NCBI GenBank assembly: GCA_035236585.1
Contig: CP141135.1
Coordinates: 1,336,001 to 1,400,000 of the forward strand
DNA length: 64,000 bases
Source of the DNA: Warburgia ugandensis
Lineage: Eukaryota > Streptophyta > Magnoliopsida > Canellales > Canellaceae
Reading direction: 5' to 3'
Below are positions 48,275 to 59,090 of the stretch, one piece after another (position 1 is the stretch's first letter; every line of letters starts with the position of its first letter). The notes beneath the pieces were generated by a model that saw nothing but the letters and a program-made list of their open reading frames with translations, was not told where the DNA came from and did no database searches. Both the position numbers and the translations under genes were made by a program.

Positions 48275-49381
48275 CTGAAAAATGACTCCAATATATCATA
48301 CCAATAAGAGGATGCATAAAAATAATATAGTTGAAGGATCAATATATGGATGAAAGGTACCTCTACTTCTTCCCTATGGATTCTATCAAACACGACTCTA
48401 CAACTTGAATTTTAGAATAAATACTGTTACAAATTTTCAACATGATGCTTTTAGTTGTGCTTTACAAATAGAAACATCGTTGACAACGTGGTTAGACCAA
48501 CAGAATTTAAAAGGCCGCAACATGTTGCTTTGTGGCGATGAGTCGATATGTTTAACCAGGATAGATCCATCTAAAAGACTCAACTTTTGGCACCATTTTA
48601 TCATCTTCTAAGGGATTAAGCAGATCTAGAGAACATGTAAGATGGATCCTATGTCAGAATCATTCTCAAAGAATCAATAAGTGATTATTTTAAAATGCAT
48701 GCTTTATCATCTTACCAGGAACAGGGTAAGTTAATGTTGCTTATAGGATGATGCTTCAATATAATGTCAAATAAACATGATTCATATCTAGTGTCAAAGC
48801 TTGATGACTAAAAGGAAATAAATGAACTTCTACATAATCTATCAATAAGGAAAATTATACATAATCTATTAATGATACATTTTGGAAGTTTCTTTAGTAT
48901 GGAGACCAGCTACTACTTACTACGTAAGCTTCCACGTGAATTCTCACTTACCATAAAGTATACAAATGGAAACAGGGAAGATATTGGAAAAGCTGAAAAA
49001 TATACTACATGAAGCTAGTAACAAAAAGCATATCCTCAGGTTTCTTTCCATCAATCACATCAAGACCAAACTGAACATGGAGACAATATTCCATGTGAAG
49101 TTGGAAATACATGAAAAAGAAGTAAAGTTCATGGCAATCTTTATCGGCTGTAACTAAAGTGAAACTATAGCAATTGACCAAATAACAAGTCAAACATTTT
49201 ATATATATAACTATTCCAGCTATTACAAGATATTCCAGTAATCATGACAGTCTTTTAGAAGATTACTACAATTAACCACATAATATCATATATCAAATCA
49301 GTGACTACAGAATAGAACCAAACAAGGTTTAGAATGCCCTATTTACTCAGTTCAGAAGTCCATTGGTTGACAACTCCTACA

Positions 49382-50642
49382 TCTCCCACTTGAAGAAAAC
49401 TTCTCAACATATAAGACCCAAATAAATCTTTGGAGATCACTCACTTATTGCAAAGTACATATGCAATTTTTTATCAAGGGAAACGAACATATATATAAAG
49501 ATATGCAATAAAGACACTGATACGAATATAATCCAATTCAACAAGAAGGCAACAATCTGATTTCCTTGCCCGTTTCATACATGGAACATCCAGAATCTAT
49601 ATTGAAAAAGAATTGGAACCTGGCCATGGTTCCTAATTGAAGGACAAGAATCTAATCTTCGATTCATTTGTCTTTGGTTTTTCGATTCTTTGATTCTTGT
49701 CGACACTGCCAATTGGAAGCATAAGTAGCCAAATGAGACTTAGTCGGAAGCAAAATTGATACAATATTGTCCCTTGTGCAAAGGTGTTAAAGTAAGAGGT
49801 AATTCCTCAACAAAAACATCCTTAAACTCATTCATGAGTGGCAGCATAACTACTTTGCAGCACTGCAGAATGAAAGGAATTGGACTTCTTAATCCCTTCC
49901 GCCTCTAAAGCTTTAGCATGAGCGATGGATATGTAAGTTATGGTCTACATGCAGTATAAAACTCTTGCAGGGCTTTCACCCAATTGATTATGGACCAGGA
50001 GATTATGGAATTCTTCGGTATATTGTTGCACCATTTCCGACCCTTTGAGATAATTTCTGTAATTTGTCATACAATGTATGTTGATTGTTGAATGGTAAAA
50101 ATCCCCATTTCATGAGCCTTTTTAATTCATCCTAATCTGTAAGAGGTGGTTTAAAATATTGCTTGTGTTGATATTTTAAAGATTGCCACCAAGTGGTTAT
50201 TACCATGACGACAAGAGCAACCCTTTTAGTAGCTGGAATTTCCTTGCTGAAATGTGTCCTCAACAATTCTGACCCAATTGTGAAAGTTATCTGGCACACC
50301 ACCTAAAAATTCTGGAATTTCATTTACACTTCCATCCCAACAACTTTATTGTGGTTCAAAGGGAGGTCAATGTACCGTATTTAGATGTAGTTGATGCACA
50401 TGCCATTCTTGATGCACATGCCATTCTCCCTAATTTTGATCATTTGAATAGCTCGACCTTTTTGGACAGGTTTAAATGCCTATCTTCATGGTTTCTAGGA
50501 GGTTGAGAGCAACATGCTGATTAAGACTGAGGTTTGAAATTGCATCATAATGGTAGTTTGGATTTGATCTGCAATTGTGTCCATAATTTGTTGTTGAAAC
50601 CGTTTCAAATTTGCCTCTTGCCTTTGAACTAGTTCCTCCATG
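49382..50642 (-). pseudogene. deleted Ty3/gypsy gag-pol fragment, right arm
   Basis: This is the mirror copy of the fragment at 40203-41476, with the same gag-to-polymerase deletion and the same purine tract. Its presence in both arms shows that the retrotransposon fragment was inserted and deleted before the arm was duplicated. Confidence 0.65.
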
Positions 50643-52251
50643 ACTTAGTTGGAATCTCTGTGGTTTCTATTTGGTAAAAACTTTATGAGGTTTGGGAGGC
50701 ATTTCATAATAAGATAGCATCTGAGTTTGAGTGTTTTGGGTTTTACCTGAATTGGAATGGACATATGAAGGGTTTTGGGCCTTGTACAACAGGTGTATGG
50801 GTAAAAGCAAAAAGGATTTGATGGATTTTGGATTTTGTAGGCATTTAGGACTGGGAAAGGGTAGATTTATAGTCAAACATATAATGTAGTATAGGATTAT
50901 TAAAGAGTTATGAGTTAGGGTTTAAAAGGGATGAAAAAAGACCTCAATAGGCACCGGGGAGGCCGAAAAGTGATAGAATATACAAGATTTTCAACAGCCA
51001 CCTGTTGCTTTGACACCTAAAGCTTCATGCAACTAACCACAATAAAGTCTTAAAGGATAATTATCAGCAAACAAACAGATATGCGAGCTCTAAAAACTAA
51101 TCCCAAGGGAAAAATTTGTGTGTTTAAGATGTTACCGCAAACCAAAGTTGATATATCTCTCTCCAATTTAGGCCTTCCAATGCTTTTCTCCAAAACAGGA
51201 AACTAAAAACCAGCAACCGTGAAGCAAAGAAAAACTATGATAAGAAGCAAATTATATTATTCAAAAAATCACCTCAAATATGTTCTTTACATCTCCTTAT
51301 ACTCTTTCTCCTAAAATGTAGCTAAAACTCTCCAATAGCAACGAAACAAACTCCAACTCTATCTCTACCTTAAGGACTCGTTTTTTTAAATAGTTTTCCT
51401 TAAAAATATCTTTTGAAAATGTCACGGTACCCTTGGAATTCTTTTTAAAAAACATTTATGAAAAAACAAAATATCACATGCATTGTTTTTCAAATACCAT
51501 TTCTTCAAACCCGGTATCTCTAGCAAAAACCTTCTCATACATTCAAAATAATTTATACAATAAGAGCTTATATAGGATCCACTATCACATCCACAACTAT
51601 CTATTTAATCCATAATAAGCTACCATACAAAATAAATACAATGTTCCTACATGTCCAACAATATCTTAAATAACAATTTAAATGTCTAAGTTCCTCTAAT
51701 TCGAAGAAATATTAAAATTGCTCCATCATATACTTTCTTCTAAGGTCATTAATCCTCTACAACTCCTTTTTTCTTTGAATTACTCTCACCTCAAACCTGT
51801 GAAAGAGGAGAGCAACAGAAATGGCTTTCCTTCCCTGCTTGGAACGAAGATGCAGCCCAGACAACGAAGATGAGGGTTTCACTGAGGGGTTCTGAAACCT
51901 AATAGAGAGGGACAAAGAAGAGAATGAAAGGGGGAAATGGAGAGGCGAAGAAAAACGAGAGAGAGAGGGCAAGGGAAGCAGCAGTCAAACCTGTGAAAGA
52001 GGAGAGCAACAGAAACGGCTTTCCTTCCCTGCTTGGAACGAAGATGCAGCCTAGACAACGAAGATGAGGGTTTCACTGAGGGGTTCTGCTGAAACCTTAG
52101 AACGAAGATGAGGGTTTCTGCTGAAACCTTAGAACGAAGATGAGGGTTTCCCCCTGCTTCTCTTCTCTCACTAGAAAACGCAGGTTGAAATCGTTTTTTC
52201 TCTCACTAAACTAAGGGCATGTTTACACGGTAAAAATGGTTTGGCATATTT

Positions 52252-52461
52252 TCAAAACGCAAAAGATATCAGCTCCTCCATATGTTAAATAAAGCTGATA
52301 TCTTAAATATGCGTAACATATCGCAATTAAATAAAATTGATATTTCAGATGTGCCGAAGATATCAGAGTTAAATAAACTCGATATCTCAAATGTGCGGAA
52401 GATAACGCAATTAAATAAACCCGTTATCTCAAATATGCCGAAAATATCGTAGTTTAATAAC
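52252..52461 (-). repeat. 42-bp subterminal tandem repeat, right end
   Basis: This is the mirror copy of the 38369-38578 repeat in the right arm, with the same 42-bp spacing and the same ttaaataaa anchors on the plus strand. Confidence 0.85.
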
Positions 52462-52527
52462 GTGCACATTTGAGATATGCCGGCATATCTCAAAAACGCC
52501 TAACATGTGCAATTGAATAAACCCCCC

Positions 52528-52660
52528 TACATTTTGGTAATTTTTCTATCTCATATAACGTATTTGAGTGTGTGTGACCGTATGAATGTTGATTGGTTCG
52601 ATGCTATGAACTTCATATCGGGGTCTTTGTCATGGCTGAGAGAGGAAGTTGAATCCAAGT
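52528..52660 (+). other. flank segment copied into the fold-back loop; exon-like
   Basis: One frame stays open from before 52558 to a GT donor (tccaa|gtaagg) and reads MNVDWFDAMNFISGSLSWL followed by REEVES. I do not recognise it. Both halves of the segment recur inside the fold-back loop (45347-45463), one inverted and one direct. Confidence 0.4.
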
Positions 52661-52789
52661 AAGGTGGTAGTGTCTTTCTAGTTGAATACAAGTTTCTCTT
52701 ATTTCTTTAACCTTATTACTTTGGAGCTAATGGATCATTATTGAATTTATTCAGGTTATTTGATTTCTCCGTGTTTGGGATTTTCTGTA

Positions 52790-52997
52790 GACATTTTCAA
52801 TGGCACACCTTTGAGAGGTCGATTAAGTGATGGAACATCTACAATGAACAAATGGATATATGATGGACTTGAGCAGGTTTTAGCATATATGATGGTGACA
52901 TCGAGTGCAGTGGCAGAGATATTGTACTTGGGTTACAAGGGTGATCAGGATGTATCATTGAGTGAAGCTTGCAGTTCTTATGGGAAGTTCTGCAGTA
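52790..52997 (+). pseudogene. CASP-like (CASPL2-type) protein fragment
   Basis: An open segment reads [18 protein letters not shown], then [18 protein letters not shown] and SSYGKFCSK. This matches the third membrane helix and second extracellular loop of plant CASP-like proteins of group 2, where a helix with D-Q-x-L-x-Y precedes E-x-L-Y-L-A-x-K-G-D and a W-S-x-x-C-x-S/Y-F/Y-x-x-F-C loop. Only this part of a four-helix protein is present, so it is a gene fragment. Confidence 0.6.
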
Positions 52998-53179
52998 AGA
53001 TGAAGATCATTTAGCTTTTCTTCTCTATCTATCTTGTTTTGGTTTATCATGAATTTTCGATTCTGTTCTCAAAATGCCTCAAACTTACCAAAATCATTTT
53101 GTCAGTAGTCTATTGGGGGAGAGGGCCACTTCATCTTTTAACATTTAGCAGCGGATTCCCTCTTTGCTTGTGCAAGCAG

Positions 53180-53990
53180 GTGATGTGCACAGAATATATT
53201 GAAGAGAGAGCTGCTTCAAGCATTCATCAAGGACAGGAAGTTTTCAGCTCTTCCCAAGATTACTCATGTACTTGCTTCTCCTTATTGGTAAGTTATAGTT
53301 AACACTGTGCCAAGGTCTTAATTCTCTAGGATCATGTTAGTCATCTTGTATATGTTCATTTGAAGTTCTTACCAATCAAATCCTTTTCAGCAAATAGAGT
53401 GAAGAAGTTCTTTCGTCACTGAAACCTTGTCATTTTTCTAAAACATGAGCTTCAACATTCAATATATCTTTTATAATGTATTTCTCTCTCTGCTATGATC
53501 TTCTCTCGCACATCAACGTTCTAAATACAAACTCTTAACCATCAAATTCAATATCCTAACCCAATTTTCCAATCGCCTGAATATGTTAGGAAAATGTACA
53601 ATTTACTAACAGGTTCTTTTCAATTTTATTTGTCTAAAAGGTTAAGGTTATCACAGTGGTGTGGTCTATGCAAGAGTGATTATCTATTTGACTAGGCAAT
53701 TGGGTTCTCTTCAATGCAGCCGACCTTAACTATCTGGGGAGAGGATGATCAGATATTTCCCTTCGAATTGGCTCACGGATTAAAAGGCTGTTTTTAATTC
53801 TGTTGGATTCATTGTGGTCCGTTTCTTCCTTTTCCTTTCCTCCATGATGTGTGCTCATATTAGAAACTTTATAGGCATCTTGCGGAGAATTCAAGACTAG
53901 TAATCATCAAGCATGCTGGTCATGCTGTCAATCTTGAGTAGCCCAAGGAGTTCTGCAAATATTTGGAGTTCCTCATCGACAACTCTCCCC
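53180..53990 (+). pseudogene. alpha/beta-hydrolase C-terminal gene fragment
   Basis: Three exon-like parts with splice-type borders are seen. The first, 53180-53287, begins VMCTEYIEER and, after a 2-base slip in a GA run, continues LLQAFIKDRKFSALPKITH. The second, 53720-53788, reads PTLTIWGEDDQIFPFELAHG with the catalytic aspartate region. The third, about 53874-53990, reads HLAENSRLVIIKHAGHAVNL with the catalytic histidine, then has a stop codon where the family has lysine or glutamine. The nucleophile elbow and all N-terminal exons are missing. It is a truncated pseudogene of the plant alpha/beta-hydrolase family. Confidence 0.75.
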
Positions 53991-55484
53991 CCCCCCCAAA
54001 AAAAGTGTTATAAACAAGAAGGTATATTCATCTCATTCTTTCTGCACTTCTTTGTCAACATTTAAATGTTTTAGATGTTATAGCTTGTGGGTGACAGGAT
54101 GCAAGAAACAAGGAAGGTTTGATTATGCATTTCAATCAACGCTGGGAGGAAATGACATGTACAGCATCAAGTTGTGGCAATTTCAGAAGGAATCCTTTTG
54201 TTGTAGAATTGAAATACAGGAGACTGAATTGAAGGTGGCTATTCAATGATCACGCTCGCAGGTGATCCCTGCCTCTGCTGCTGCGGGACCAATTTCAATG
54301 TGGATCTGTTGTTACTTCAGTACTTTCTTCAAAATACGGAATCGGAGGGAGCTAACAGTGTAGCAGGTTCCTTTGTGAATAAGAATTGCTGGATTAATAC
54401 AAGACCATGGGCTGAAGGGAAGCCCATCGAGAACGTTGCAATTTTGAGCTGAGAATTCCATTGTAAAACTTGAAAAACTTTTCATGAAAATCATTTGTAC
54501 GGAACGCATTCTTATCAAGCAATGAAACAAAACCTTCTTGGGCATTGGAGGTTTGCTAAGAATTAGCACAGGCCAAAGAAAGCTTTAGCAGCTCACTCTA
54601 AGGATGTCACATGTATGCAGTGCATATATTGATGATGGGTGTATTCATTCACAACAATGATATCCTGATGGAGCTTGAGGGAAGATCAACGCTATGTTTG
54701 AATGTCCCCATGCTCCATTTGACCTCACAAGTTTAAGCTAATCATCATCATCCACAAGAGTGGATGTTTTACTAACGTAATCAAATAACTGAGTGCTTAG
54801 AAAGTGGTAGGGTTTTTATTGCCATCTTTGGGAATTAGTTCAACAGTGACCCATTTCTTCTTTGTAGCAGTAAAGTCACAGTGAGAAAGGCAGCAAGGCT
54901 CGCACTGAATGGATGGCCATAACTTCCCAGTCAATAGAATGTGGGGCATGAAAATGGGTTAATTTCTTAGGAAAGGCAATTTCCTAGCCACTTTCCAATC
55001 AATTCTTATTTTCATGTTCTAGAGGAGAAACGAATTTGCTGAAAAATGAGGGCTTGATTTCCAGCTGGAAATAGATTTCCATGTCAAAACAAACAACGAA
55101 AATCATGGGAAGCTAGAACCTGACTTCCATTTCCATTTGTTTCCATGCGGTCCTGCTAACCAAACAGGCCCTACGCATGTCCCACATGCATGGTGCAGTC
55201 TAATAACTGAACCCACAACTTAAAACGTAAGTATGCGTCCATTTGATATTTTTTAATGTAATTTCATGATTATACTAGACAATTTCATGGGATCTCTTAT
55301 CCTGCAAGTCCCAGGTGAGAGAATCCTCCCATGCACTGCACTAGAAGGCTTTCATGTGGATTGTTCAAACATTAAACAGATCTCTTTAGCTAATTCCCCT
55401 GCTCAAAGAGACTGAAATCTGTCAAGTTAACAAATGTGAGCAACGACTACTACAATTCATCCACTTGATCACATTGCTAGAAGG
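53991..55484. other. gene-less stretch right of the hydrolase fragment
   Basis: A C run followed by an A run lies at 53987-54004. Open frames at 54052-54452 have no recognisable domain. I see no gene or clear element. Confidence 0.55.
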
Positions 55485-55811
55485 GCCCTTACAGCCACAA
55501 CCCACTTCCAATATTATTAGAGAGGATTCAGACAGTAAACAAGCTTTTGAGCTCTTCAACCAAATGCCACATATCTCAGATATCACCAAAGATATCACCA
55601 GAAATATCACCACAGATATCACAGAACAAATGCCACATATCTCAGATATCACACAAGATATCACAGAACAAATGCCACATATCTCAGATATCACACAAGA
55701 TATCACAGAACATATGACACATATCTTAGATATCACAGAAGATATCGCAAGAGATATCACAGAAGATATGCCAACAAAAACGCCTAACATGTGCAATTGA
55801 ATAAACCCCCC
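55485..55811 (-). mobile_element. solitary terminus of the fold-back family (non-autonomous)
   Basis: The right end, cgcctaacatgtgcaattga followed by ataaacccccc, is the same as the right terminus at 52527 and is followed by TAA, the expected target trinucleotide. Inside is a 42-bp-period repeat: caaatgcc-acatatctcagatatc units at 55627 and 55669, a variant at 55711 and an earlier one at 55561. No left terminus is found upstream, so the left boundary is approximate. The repetitive open frames on both strands (DIT or ISE/VIS-rich) are products of the repeat. Confidence 0.8.
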
Positions 55812-55930
55812 TAAGATTGGAGCTAACATACGTAAAGAGTATTTAAACTTTGAGAGAGCTCTTTCCATGCTATTTATATGATGAAATCAGTAAATGAATG
55901 CAATAGCCTAAAACACTAGTACGAAATGGA

Positions 55931-56110
55931 CAGGACAGTCATAGTGTATGAAGCTCCCGCGTATTGGGGGTCGAGGAAAGGAGCGGATCACAAGGGTCAA
56001 TGGTACACAGCTTTACCTTGCATTTTGTAAAAAGCTATTTCAACACCTTGAACCCATGACCTCAAGGTCACACGATGACAACTTTACTGTTGCATCAAGG
56101 CTTCCCTTCT
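55931..56110 (+). mobile_element. Au SINE copy 6, diverged
   Basis: Recognised by tgaagctcccgcgtattggg, ccttgaacccatgacctcaa and a tail ending ggcttcccttct. The head is heavily mutated (ggacagtcatagtgta). Possible flanking repeat gaaatgg is weak. Confidence 0.85.
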
Positions 56111-56162
56111 ATTAATATGAAATGGAAAGTACACAAATATTCACTCACACTTGATTTGCTAT

Positions 56163-56313
56163 AAAAAAAAGGGGCAGCCACGGTGCACAAAGCTCCCGCT
56201 TATGCAGGGTCTGGGAAAGGGGTGGACCACAAGGGCCTATAGTATGCAGCCTTAACTTATATTTTTGTAAGAGACTTTCCATGCCTTGAACCCGTGATCT
56301 CAAGGTCACGCGA
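56163..56313 (+). mobile_element. Au SINE copy 7, 3'-truncated
   Basis: The head aaaaggggcagccacggtgc and the middle ccttgaacccgtgatctcaa are present. The last ~30 bases of the element are missing. The flanks atttgctata (left) and atttgccata (right) may be a degraded 10-bp target duplication. Confidence 0.85.
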
Positions 56314-58085
56314 CAATAACTTCATTTGCCATAGAATAGAATAAATGACCTCAAAATCTGCATAATTGGCAACAAAATAGAGAATAGATAAGTACCTTAT
56401 GATTTAACTAGTTGTAAGAATCACAAGAACTGGACTACTAGTAGTTGAACTTACTTTGAGAGAGCCATTGTTGTGCTCGCTGTGATTCCACACCTCTTCC
56501 TTGGCCATTTAACTTGTAAAAATACAACGTAAGATTGTCTATTCTAGGCTCTTGTGTCTGTTCCTTCTCCAAACTCCGCATAGGTAGGAGATGTGTGCAC
56601 CGGAACTACCCTTTATTTAGATTAATATTTACAAATCCAAGTTTTATAGACTAGACATTGATCCATTAGTCTCTGCCCAACCCAAGTTCCAACTCAGTTT
56701 GGCTGGATCACAGCCATAATTTAACCAAACAAAATATCTCTATAAGATTGGGACGCCACGTCCGAAGAAGTCGACACCCTATTTTTTTATACGTGGCAAT
56801 TCTTTTTAAAATATCTAAGCCATTCATCTCATTTGACAGATCAAGAATTGGTAATCAATGATAAATCAGTGGTTGTAATTTTCAACTCAAATATTTGAGG
56901 GGATATTTAGTTGTCTGCGACTCAAGCCTGTGACGGAACGCATCGAGAAAGATCCTGAGTTGTCTACGACGAACTATGTTAGATCAAATATAAAATGAAA
57001 AAAAAATAAAACTAAGTACATGAATGAAGACATTAATACTTTGATTCTTCCTTTAGAGAACTTGTAGTCATGAGCAAACCGGCTTGAGAATGGGAACTGG
57101 TCTGAGGTCGTGGTGGTTTCCCGACCAGTTCGAAGGTGACATGCACTAAAACTTATTTTTTTTTTTGCACAAGCAAAAATTATAAAACAAATCACTCAGA
57201 CACACACTCCTCAATATAATCTCTGCCTCAAAGGAAAAAGCGGCAACTCGAATCTTCGACGGACCTGAGCACATGCCGGGAGGACGCCGAATTCTCTCCT
57301 AGGCTAGATACTTGTTGGCACGCTCTCTAGTCAATTAATGATACAAAGAGCAGTAGACACTTAATGATTCTTAAGGTCAAGTTTGGTGTGCAATCCACTT
57401 TGCTTTTCTTCAGACAAAAAATCACTCATTGATTGACGAGAAAAGCTGATAAGAAACCCGACTCTGATCCGACCGTTAAGCCGTTTGGATGATTCATCTC
57501 CTTCGTCTAAAAGACATCAATCCTGTGGATAACAATAATTGATTTGGTTGGTCCAATAGCCTAGATCCACCCCTTCCAAATTGACAATTTTCAAATAAGA
57601 AGAGATGGCGAAAACTGTTGCATCTAATCACAGGACAAAATCAAACTTGGTTTGAGTGGTTTGATTTGATCCTTCTTTGCATTTGCTGCTAATCTCAACC
57701 CTTCAAAAAAGAGTGTTATAGAGATTAGATCCTAAATAGGATTATCGGCAGTGCGTGACATGAGCAGACGCACGCATGGACGCTAGTTGGAAAAAGGTGT
57801 TTTGTCAAAAATGCCATCCAAACAGCAATCAAACGCACGTTCCACACACACGTGATGATTATATCTCGCGACAAATCACTACGTTCGTGGATATGTAATC
57901 CGATGGTGGAGCTTAAATGGATGATTAGTCAATATTAGAAATGAAGATAAGTTCTTAAATTGTTTTCCTTTAATCTTAACTTTCCATTTAAAAATGTATG
58001 GATTCCATCGATCGCAATTCTATATTTCTTGTTTATAAAATGCAAGATGAATTATGTGGTCCGATTTGCTACCAAATCTAAGATC
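56314..58085. other. gene-less stretch
   Basis: AT-rich intergenic DNA with no supported coding region or element. Confidence 0.5.
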
Positions 58086-58790
58086 TGGTCGATCTAAACC
58101 ATTCATTTTCTTGGTCTTATCTCAAGTCTCTAATCTCTAAAAGATTTAAGTTTGTAGCTTAGAACAACAGAGGCTAGGCGATCAATTGATGTACGAGATT
58201 TTGTTGATCCGGACCATTCATTTTTTAATCCCATCTTTAGTTTCTAATCTCTTATGCTTTGCTTATAGTGTTCATCTCTAGGAACTTTTGAGTACTTTTC
58301 AGTCTTTAACTTAGAAGAAGAAAGGCTAGGATTACCCAAAGGACTAGATCTTTTTCATCGGAGCCGTTCAGTCTCTTATTTCTATGTTTAGACTCTGAAG
58401 CTTTTCCTGTGTCTTTAGGAACTGGATTCCTATTAAGTTTCTGATTAGAGAAGCTAGGGTCAACCAATGAACAAGATCCTAGGGCCTAGAACACGAACGG
58501 CTCTTATCACCAGAAATGAACAAGATTTTGTTGATCCAAACCGTTCATTTTCTTACTTCCAGACGGAGTCTAGGATCAACTAATGGTCAAAATCTATAGG
58601 TCCCAGAAGAATGGCTCGGATCACCGAAATTAAAAGATTTTGTTATCTTAACCGTTTATTTTCTTAATTCCATCTTAAGTCTTTGGAGCTTTCATGGTAT
58701 CTTTATATTTCTGATTACATCAACAAAGGCTAGGATGAACCAATAAGCACGATCTTTAAGCCGAAGGAGATGAACGGATCGGATCACAAA
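58086..58790 (+). repeat. degenerate tandem repeat upstream of the RING gene
   Basis: A block of the form gattttgttgatccaaaccg-ttcattttctta-tccatctt recurs with variations near 58086, 58197, 58344, 58527 and 58637. Copies are separated by a gctaggatcaaccaat-like block. Spacing is irregular (about 110-180 bp). It ends about 300 bp before the RING gene start. Confidence 0.65.
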
Positions 58791-58853
58791 ATCTATCTCT
58801 CTGGAAGATCTAGTCCATACCATTTGATCTGATTTAGTGGGTGAAAATCATCT

Positions 58854-58861
58854 AATTTATA
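58854..58861 (+). promoter_or_regulatory. putative TATA box of the RING gene
   Basis: The sequence tttataaa lies about 235 bp before the ATG. It is followed by a CT- and GA-rich stretch that would form the 5' UTR. It is the only good TATA match in the proximal region. Confidence 0.4.
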
Positions 58862-59090
58862 AACAGAGTCGGTGAACCGACGGCAAAGATTTAGAGAGAG
58901 AAAGAGACGACTTCCCTTCCAAAGTTCTCTTCGTTTTTCTTGGCGTAGAAAAGAGAAAAGGAACCCCAAGTCCGTCTCTGTCTCTATCTCACAACCGTCG
59001 GCCTGCCTTTTCTTTCTATCATTAATCCTCATTTACCAACCCTCTTAATTTACTCCCCACACCCCTCTCCTTGGGTTCTCGCCGGGAAAC

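Larger units (their letters stand above)
38303..52527. mobile_element. 14.2-kb fold-back (inverted-duplication) PIF/Harbinger-derived element
   Basis: Left arm 38303-45346 and right arm 45493-52527 are inverted copies of one another over their whole length (about 7.04 kb each), with a 146-bp loop. The outer ends are gggggg-tttattcaattgcac and its complement. The left end is preceded by TAA, the target expected for PIF/Harbinger; the right end is followed by TAC. Each arm carries, from outside in: a 42-bp subterminal repeat, an aaaccctcatcttcg-rich repeat block, a deleted Ty3/gypsy fragment, a Myb/SANT-like ORF1, a truncated HARBI1-like transposase and a GRF-like zinc-finger ORF. The inner end has no second terminus, so the two outer ends are copies of one and the same end. 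Arms differ by scattered substitutions and indels. Whether it can move as a unit is not known. Confidence 0.93.
45493..52527 (-). repeat. right arm of the fold-back element
   Basis: This is the inverted copy of 38303-45346, with genes on the minus strand. It keeps longer open frames than the left arm (ORF1 exon 1, ORF1 exon 2, transposase C-terminus, GRF-like ORF), though each still has at least one defect except the GRF-like frame. Confidence 0.95.

Noticed and set aside
38303-52527. The inverted duplication being a simple assembly artefact of one molecule
   Set aside because: The arms differ by many substitutions and indels and the loop holds rearranged flank sequence, so a plain duplication of identical sequence is unlikely. 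A join of two diverged alleles is not fully excluded.
55422-55868. Open frames on both strands with repeated DIT/EQMPHIS or CVISEICGICSVIS residues
   Set aside because: They are the translation of the 42-bp subterminal repeat of a transposon end, open on both strands by virtue of the repeat period being a multiple of three.
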